Part shown: piece after piece, positions 36,101 to 45,100 of the stretch
Position numbering within the stretch: position 1 is the first letter of the stretch
Layout of the letters: every line of letters begins with the position of its first letter
Assembly (NCBI GenBank): GCA_027886175.1
Contig: JAJNNQ010000023.1
Location: 6,899,001 to 6,963,000 of the forward strand
DNA from: Phylloscopus collybita
Taxonomy: Eukaryota > Chordata > Aves > Passeriformes > Phylloscopidae
Direction: 5' to 3'
Length of the DNA stretch: 64,000 nt
Translations under genes and position numbers: made by a program
The notes under the pieces: generated by a model
Told to the model about the DNA's origin: nothing
The model's database searches: none
Seen by the model: only the letters and a program-made list of their open reading frames with translations

Positions 36101-39100
36101 TGGTCCGATGGAGTGACATTCCCGAGGCTGACTGCAATGGGCTCATCCTGGGCTATAAGGTGAGCTCCTGCCCAGGGGCAGCACAACTTTCCCTGGGGGA
36201 ATCTCCCTGCAGGCCGTGGGGTCCCGGCTGTGCCAGCCCCGGGAGCTGGTGCCCCTCAGTGCCAGGCTGGCCTGGCTGTGTCACACGGGCTGTGTTGCAG
36301 GTGCTGTACAAGGAGAAGGGCTCGGAGGTGCGTGCCCAGTTCTGGCTGGTGGAGGGCAACGCCTCCCGCAGCGCCCAGCTCAGCGGGCTGGCCAAGTACA
36401 CCCTGTACGAGGTGCGGGTGCTGGCCTTCACCAGGATCGGCGATGGTGTCCCCAGCCGGCCTCCCATCCTCGAGAGGACGCTGGATGACGGTGGGTGACA
36501 GCACCTGGGTGGCCTGGGGGCGTCCCCTGGATGCCTAATCCCGTCCTCTCCCTGTTCCCTGGGGCGATCCCCCTCCCCCTGACTGGGACACCCAGGGCTC
36601 CCATTCCCAGGGGATAGGATCAGCCACTTTTCCCCACTCCCCAGTGACTCCAGTCTCTCCCCCTGTAGTGCCCGGGCCCCCCGTAGGGCTCCTCTTTCCT
36701 GAAGTGAGGACCACCTTGGTGCGGCTCATCTGGCAGCCGCCGGCAGCACCCAACGGCGTTATCCTGGGTAGGTGGGGAGCATCCCGGGCCAGCTGCACGG
36801 GGGTGCTCTGCAGAGGGATGCAGAGGTTCTGTGGGAGCAGAGATTGGCGTCGGGAGGCAGGGACCAGCTCCCTGGGATGCCCAGAGCATCTCGGAGCCCC
36901 CAGGGGTGAAGTTCCCTGCTCGGATGTTGGTCCCGGGCTGGGTGTGAGCTCTCCCGTGAAAAGGTTGGGATGGAGGGGGCGGCACGGGGAGGGGCCCAGG
37001 CTGGTGTCCCCTCCCCAGCGCCACCTCTCTACTCCCTCCCCGCAGCCTACCAGGTCAGCCACCGCCTGAACACCTCGGCGGTGGCCGCGGCTGCCGTGGA
37101 GGTGCTGGAAGCCGGCGCCCGGCAGTTCACGGCCACCGGCCTCCAGCCCGAGGCCACCTACCTGTTCCGTGTCACCGCGCAGACCCGCAAGGGCTGGGGC
37201 GAGGCGGCCGAAGCCCTGGTGGTCACCACAGAGAAGAGAGGTAACGATGGGGGGCCCAGCTGGTGGGGGGGGGCCTGGCGGTTCCCCCGCAGTGCTCCCA
37301 GCCCCTCGCCTCCCCCAGCCCGGCCGCAGCCCCCCGGGAAGCCGCTGGCACAGCAGGAGGAGGTGCGAGCCCGGAGCGTGCTGCTGTCCTGGGAGCCGGG
37401 CAGCGACGGCCTCTCCCCCGTGCGCTACTACACCGTGCAGAGCCGCGAGCTGCCCGACGGCGAGTGGGCCCTGCACTCCGCCCCCGTCAGCCACAACGCC
37501 ACCGCCTTCGTCGTGGACAGGTGAGAGGCTGGGACTGCAGCGGGTGATGATGCCTGGGGTGGTTTCCCCGTGCCTCAGTTTCCCCATCTCATGAGAGGTG
37601 CTGGTACGAGGCTGGGGAGTGATGCCCAGTGGGAGGGAGGGTGCCTCGGGGGCGTCGCAGTACGACGTGAAAGTAACGACACTCACGCACTGAGATGTTC
37701 AAGGCAAAAAAAGAGGGCAGTTTATTTACACACCTCGACAACTATAGAATTCCAGCAATGACCATGGATGGGAGGAAGAAAATCTTCCTCTCCAACCACA
37801 CTGGTCAAGGATTTGTGTGAAAATCCGTGAGAAACCCCATTGTAAAAAGTAAATCACCAGAAGGCTGAAAAAACAGGGTGACACGGGGGCTGCCCTGTCC
37901 CCATCCCTCTCTGCTCCCTGCAGGCTGAAACCCTTCACCTCCTACAAGTTCCGGGTGAAGGCGACCAACGACATCGGGGACAGCGAGTACAGCGAGGAGT
38001 CGGAGTCGCTCACCACCCTGCAGGCGGGTCAGCACCTCCTGGGGCAGGGACAGCACGCACCCACATGCCCAAGGGAATTCCTCCTTTGCCCTGGGCACCT
38101 CTGGAGCCTCACCACCCTCTTCTCCCCCACAGCCCCTGAGGAGGCTCCCACCATTCTCTCCATCACCCCCCACACCACCACGTCGGTGCTCATCCGCTGG
38201 CAGGTACCGTCCCCTCTGCCCTGCCCTGCCCTGCCCTGCCCTGCCCTGCCCTGCCCGGGGAGGTGGCAGCTCACAGTGCCAGGGAGCCCTGGATCAGAGC
38301 AGCCTCTGACTGCCTTCCCTCCCTGCCCTTGCAGCCTCCAGCTGAGGACAAGATCAATGGGATCCTGCTGGGGTTCCGGCTGCGCTACCGGGAGCTGGTA
38401 TACGACAGCCTGAGGGGCTTCTCCCTGCGCAGCCTTGGCCACCCCAGCACCGGCTGGGCCGAGCTCACCCGTGAGTGCCCACGGCCCCACCGACCCTGGG
38501 GACAGGGGCTGGGGTGGCCTGGGGGTGGCAGGTGGGGATCTGAGCAGTGCAGCATGCAGGAGGATGCTCCATGGCATCTCCCAGGTCAGGGAGTGCCTGC
38601 TGGAGCTGTTACCAGCTCCCCTGTGCCACCAGCTCGGTGGTCCCTGACATCCTTTTGTGTTGTCACTGGCTCTGTCTCACTGTGTCCCTGTGGCTGAGGT
38701 GTCAACAAATCTGAGCCCAACACGGGTGTCTGCACCTAACACGGGCTGTGTGACATCCTGCTGTGTGTCCAGGTGTGCTGCTGTCCTCAGGCCCACAGGG
38801 AAGAGGGTCACATCCACTCTGGGGGCAGCAGGGACATGAGTGACAAGGGCGGAGCACAAGGCAGGACCTGGCCCTGCCCTCTGTGGGGACCCCAGTGCAC
38901 CAACCCAGCTCATGGCACTCGGGATGGGGCTGGAGGATGGAAAGGCTTCTTGGAGCTGTGGCAGCCCCGTTGGCACCTGGGGGTGCCAGGGCCCTTGCAG
39001 GGGAGCCCTGGCCTGCGCTGGGGTGGGGGCTGTGCTGGGGAGGGGGCTCAAAGGCAGGAGCCCACCCCTGCCCTGCTCTAACCCCCGCCTGCTCTCCTGC

Positions 39101-42100
39101 CCAGCCGTCTATGCTGTGCACAACCTCAGCGAGGTGTCCCTCACCCAGTACGAGCTGGACAGTAAGTGACCACCCCCTGTGTCCCCCACCTCCCTCTGCG
39201 TGTCCCCCACTGCCACCCCTGTGTGTCCCTGCTCTGCAGGGCGAGCTGGAATCCCTCTGCCTGTCCCCTCCGGCTGCTCCTTGGGGACAGCCCCTCCTTC
39301 CTGACAAGGGGGGCTCTGCCAGGTGCCCTCGGGCTGCCCCATCATGGGGGGAGGGTCTCGCTCACCCTTTGTCCCCCAGACCTGAGCAAGCACCGGCGCT
39401 ACGAGATCCGGATGAGCGTCTACAACGCCGTGGGCGAGGGACCCCCCAGCCCCCCCCAGGAGGTGTTTGTGGGGGAAGCAGGTGAGTCCTGGCAGGGGTG
39501 CCTCTGTTGGGGGCTGCGGGAAGGGGGGCTCGGCTGTCCTGGAAGCCCCCATCGCCCAGCCAAGGCAGTGCACGCCCGGAATCAGCGCGGTGACACTGTC
39601 CCCTCCCTCGGCACAGTGCCCACCGCAGCGCCACTGAACGTGGCCGTGCAGGCGGCCACCGCCACCCAGCTGGATGTCACCTGGGAACCACCCCCCGTCG
39701 AGAGCCAGAACGGGGACATACAGGGCTACAAGGTACCGCCTGTCACCTGGCGACACGGGCGGCTCTGGGGAGGTGCTGAGTCCCTGGCGGGCACAGGGTG
39801 GGTGGCACTGGGGGTGCTGTGAGAGCTTTTCGGAAAGGTGTTCTGGGGACGTGCTGGGGGTCCCGAGGAGATCCCGGGTGTCCCATCCCGGTGCCGAGCG
39901 GCGCCGGGGCAGCAGATGGCGCCGTCGGCCCTGGAATGAGGCCGGGATGCAGCCGGGATGCAGCGGGACAGAGCTGGGATGTGTCGGGACAGAGCTGGGA
40001 AGTGTCGGGATGCATTAGGGTGCAGCCGGGGTAGCCAGCCACATGCTCCAGACGCCTCCTGGTCCCCATCCCTTGGGATTCCCCCCCGCTTGCCCCCATC
40101 CCTCGGGAATCAGGCACGGTGGTCTCAGCACACACCGGTGATGTGAGCCGTGTCCGATGCTTGGCACAGCCTTGAGCCCTCCTGGAGGAGAGACTGTTCC
40201 GTTTCCTTCAGCGCACTTGGCTGGGACAGGGGCTCAGGAACCCGGGCAGGGGAGTTCGAGCAGAGCCAAGGGCTCGGGGGAGGCGAGCTGGGTTGGATCC
40301 GTGCCTGATCCAGCTCCCCACGCCCCCTCCCGCAGATCCACTTCTGGGAGGAGCAGCGCCAGAACGAGAGTGCGCGGGTCAAGACCCTTTTCCTGCCCGA
40401 GACCGGGGTGAAGCTGAAGAACCTGACGGGCTACACCTCCTACTGGGTCAGCGTGGCCGCCTTCAACGCCGCAGGGGACGGGCCCCGCAGCGCCCCCGTG
40501 AAGGCACGGACACAGCAGGCAGGTGGGGCCCGTGCCACGGCACCCCGAGCACCCTCCTGCCCCTGGGCTCCGTGGGGAGGTGTCTCCATGGGTCCAGCTC
40601 CAGGGACTCCTTCTCACCCTGCAACCCCGAGCAGAACATCCCTGGGCTCACCCCAGCGGGTTTGTGGGGTGGGGGCACACAGAGATGAATGTTCAGGCTG
40701 AGGCTTGAGAAGGATGAAGGTCTTGGGAGGAGAGACAAGGAGCAGCAGGCTCATTCCTCTGTGGAATCTTTGCTGCAGCAGGGAGGGGGCCCGGGGGGTG
40801 TGAGTTGATGATCAGTATTAGGGTGGAGGCAGGGAGAGGGGCTGGGGATGTCTCCAGGAGCTCTGAGCTGGCCCTGCCACCCTGTCCCCTCACAGCCCCC
40901 AGCGCTCCTGGCTCCATCCGCTTCAGTGAGCTGACCACCACGTCAGTGAACGTGTCCTGGGAGCCACCACCGCTGCCCAACGGTGTCCTCGAGGGCTACA
41001 GGCTGGTCTACGAGCCCTGCACGCCCGTGGATGGTGAGGGCTTGGCCAGGGGGAGCGGGGCGGGCTCGGGGGGACCCGGCTCAGACTCTGCCCCCACAGG
41101 CGTGAGCAAGATCGTGACGGTGGATGTGAAGGGGAACAGCCCGCTGTGGATGAAAGTCAAGGACCTGGCCGAGGGCGTCACATACCGCTTCCGAATCCGG
41201 GCCAAGACCTTTGCCTACGGGCCGGACGTTGAGGCCAACATCACCACGGGGCCCGGGGAAGGTACGGGGGACAGGCAGGGGGGACACGAGGGGTGAAGGA
41301 GGAGATGGGGTGGGGGCTGGCACAGCTCTGTACCCCCTGGTTTGTACCCCCTGCCTCCAGCTGTGCTCTGGTGCCCAGGTGCCCCCGGGCCCCCCGGAGA
41401 GCCCTTCATCTCCCGCTATGGCTCGGCCATCACCATCCACTGGTCCAGCGGGGACCCTGGCCAAGGGCCCATCACCAGATACGTCATCGAGGCACGGCCC
41501 TCAGGTACCACAGCTGCCTCTGCTCTCTGTCTCCACCTCGGGGCTCAGGAGAGGGGGAAACTAAGGCAGGGAGTGCTGCCCTGGGTGGGGCATTAGGAGC
41601 AGGTGTCTGGGGGATTGTCCGTGTGCTGATCCATGAGGAAAACGATGGTGAGTGTGATCCCTTGAGGAGTTATCCAGAACACAGGCTGAACAGAGTTAAA
41701 GGAATCAAGGAGGGATTTGTTAAAAAGCCTTCAAAGGAGGCACCTTGGGCAGTGCAAGAGCTTGCCCTGGGCTACACCCACGATGGATTCTGAGTCAGGA
41801 GTTTTCACACTTTTATAAGTCTTGGTCCCTTTCCATATTGGGGTTCATTGTCCAATTACAGCTACAGGTGATGCAGTCCCACCCTCCCAGTTTGGTCTCC
41901 TCAGTTTGTTGTTTATACTTTCTGGGCCTGAAGGAGCAGCGGTGTCCTTGATTCTGGGGCTGGAAAAAGATTGTTGTGTCTGAGCTGTGAGGAGAACTTG
42001 CTAGCACTTTATATGAAGTTCAGAGTTATGTACCAATGCAGTACAGAATCTGGAAAATACGGAATGTAAAACTTGGGGCATCAAGTGGGGCTGATGGAAG

Positions 42101-45100
42101 GGGCAGCACCTGGAGGGCTGGGGGATGGAGGGACATCACCCCTTGCCCTGGGGTGTCCTGCAGAGCCAGCCCTCCTCTCCCAGCCCCGTTGTCTCTTCCA
42201 GATGAGGGGCTCTGGGACATCCTCATCAAAGACATCCCCAAGGAGGTGACCTCCTACACCTTCAGCATGGACATCCTCAAGCAGGGGGTCAGCTATGACT
42301 TCCGTGTCATTGCCGTGAACGACTATGGCTACGGGACCCCCAGCACCCCTTCCCCGTCCGTGTCAGGTGTGTTCCCAGGGGATTCTGTCTCCCTGAGCCA
42401 GAGGGAGGCTCCTGGTGTTGCTCTGTTCTCGTGGATATCGCTGAACCCCTCTCCTGGCTCCTACAGAGTCCCAAATCCCACTGCCCCTTTTCCAAATCCA
42501 GCCCTCTTCCTTTCCTGTGGATCCAGGTCTCACAAAGCTCCCCAGTGACCCTGTGCTCTGCAGAGGGGTGTCCCCATCCAGACTAGTTGTCCCCTGCCCC
42601 TCTCTGATCCTCCCTGCTGTGCCCCAGCCCAGAAAACCAACCCGTTCTATGAGGAGTGGTGGTTCCTGGTGGTCATTGCCCTGGTGGGGCTCATCTTCAT
42701 CCTCCTCCTCGTCTTCGTGCTCATCATCCGTGGCCAGAGCAAGAAGTACTCCAAGAAGTCGGACTCAGGTGAGTGAGGGAGCGTGGTGGGTGGGGACAAG
42801 ACCCTCCTGCTCCCAGGAGCCTCTTGGGGGTCTCTTCCTGCCTTTGGGGTCTGGTGGGAGTGGTGGGAGCCTCCCCTCCTGCCCGCCTTGGGAACAGATC
42901 CTGCAGAGCCCCAGTGCCAACCCATAACGATGCTGTGGCTTCCCGGAGAGCGCTGGGAGCTCCAGCTGAAATAAAAGCCTTGTCCCACAGACAGCTGCGG
43001 AGGCAGAGCAGCCCCGGGGGCTCGCAGAGGTCACCGGGATTAGCCAAACACGGCTCTGTTTTCTTAGCTCTGTCAAGGGCTCAAATTGTGGGGAAAATCC
43101 AGCCCTCCTCGTTAAGCAAACAGCCCGGAGTGGGGAGCTGGGGGCGCTGGGGCAGGGGGCTGGGCCAGGGCAGGCCTGGCACCTCCTGGCTGTCCCCAGG
43201 CTGTGGAAGCAGCACCATCCCCCCCCACTCCCCAGCCCCCTGTGCAGGGCCCAGCCCCCCTCGCTGTGCTGTGCTGCCTGCGGAGGGGCTGGGGGAGGCT
43301 GAGCATCCCATCCCCCAGGGAACAGCTCCAAGGCGGCTGCCCTGAGCCACGGGGAGATGGTGAGCCTGGATGAGGGCAGCTTCCCCGCCCTGGAGCTCAA
43401 CAACCGCCGCCTCTCCGTCAAGAATTCCTTCTGCCGGAAGAACGGCATCTACACCCGGTAGGGACCCCCTGCCACAGCCCCCTCCCCGGGCAGGGGCAGC
43501 ATTTTTGGTCCCTGTGCCCACCCCTGCTCCATCACGGGGTGGGGAGGGCTTGGATCCCGAGGGGCTGACCCTGATCTGCCCGGTGTACCCCTTGAAAGGC
43601 CCTGGGGTCAGGGTTCTTTGGGAGGAGGCTGGCACAGCTGAGGGGTGTTCCCTGAGCCGACCCTGTGCATGTGCTGGGGTTGTCCCCAAGTGGGCCAGCC
43701 CCGAGCAGAGAGGACACACGCTGAGCACCTTCCCTGCGTGTCCCCGAGGTCCCCACCCCGGCCCAGCCCCGGCAGCCTGCACTACTCGGACGAGGACGTG
43801 ACCAAGTACAACGACCTGATCCCCGCCGAGAGCAGCAGCCTGACCGAGAAACCCTCCGAGGTCTCCGACTCCCAGGTGACCCGCGGGGCTGCACACGGGG
43901 ACAGGGGCCTGGGGCGGGGTGGAGGGCGCCGGGAGGTGCCCTGAGAGCATCAGCCCTTCCCTCTGCCCGCCGCGAGAGCAGGAACTGCACGTTCGGGAAC
44001 TGCGCTGCTGCTCCTGCCACATCCCGCCCTGCAGGCAGCAGCAGCATCCCTGTGGCTCCGTGGCACTGAGCCGGAGTGAAGCTGGCACGGCCCCCGGCCC
44101 GTGTGCTGGGGATGTGACACCGCGGGGGGCTCCCGGGGCATGGGAGGTCAGCGGGGCTGGGGGCTGTCCCGCTGCCCGGTCGCTGCTGGCAACGTCCGCG
44201 GCTCTGCCAACTCCACAAAATGCCACCTTTGTCTTGTCCCGGGGCCGCGGGCAGCTGTGGCCGGGCAGGAGCGTGGAGCCCCAGGGAGGCCGTGGGACCG
44301 TCACCCCCAGGGTGGCTCCTGAGAGGCTGACACCCAGGGGAAGGTCCTGTGGGTCCCTAGGGCTGTCCCCGAGCAGGAGGGGACCGTGCCCAGGGGGCCC
44401 CCCCGCTGCTGCCCGCACCGGCTGTTTCCTTGGCAGATGCCGGCTCCTCTCGCTGCGGCCCGAGCGGGGCTCGAGTGGCTTTTGAGGAGCTGTGAAGAGC
44501 TGCGGGAGCTGGCGCTGGCGCGGGGCAGTTCCCACCGCCCTCAATGGGCCCTTTGTGCGCCGCCGGAGAAGCTGAATCCAATTACCGGCAGAGCCCAAAA
44601 ACAGCCTCCCCGCCAGCCCGGAGGCATCGCGGCCTAGGCAGGGCTCAGGAACCTTTTGTATGAGGTTTTATTTTGTTTTAGCGAAAGGCAGAAAACCCCC
44701 AGCGATGCTGCAGCCGTCCCAGCCTTTAAATACTTTCGGGATGTGCTCGCCAGCATTCCCAAGAGCACTGGGAAAGCACCAGGAAAGCACTGGAAATCAC
44801 AGCATCGTTTAGGCTGGAAAAGACCTCTGAAGATCACCGAGTGCCAGCTGTGCCCGATCCCCACCTTGTCCCCAGCCCAGAGCACTGAGTGACACGTGCA
44901 AGCCTTCCTTTGACAGCTCCAGGGATGGGGACTCCAAACCTCCCCAGGCAGCCCTTGCCAATGCCTGGCCACCCTTTCCATGGGGAAATTCCTCCTGGTG
45001 TCCCTGGTGTCCCCTGGTACAGCTTGGGGCCGTTCTCTCTCATCCCATTGCTGGGAGCAGAGCCCGACCCTGTTGAATTTTGGGGCTGTTGAGTGATGTC

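Noticed and set aside
43081..44598. A 505-codon minus-strand ORF over SDK2 exons 43-44
   Set aside because: It has no recognisable domain, overlaps conserved exons on the other strand and has low-complexity Pro/Gly/Arg composition, as expected from GC bias.
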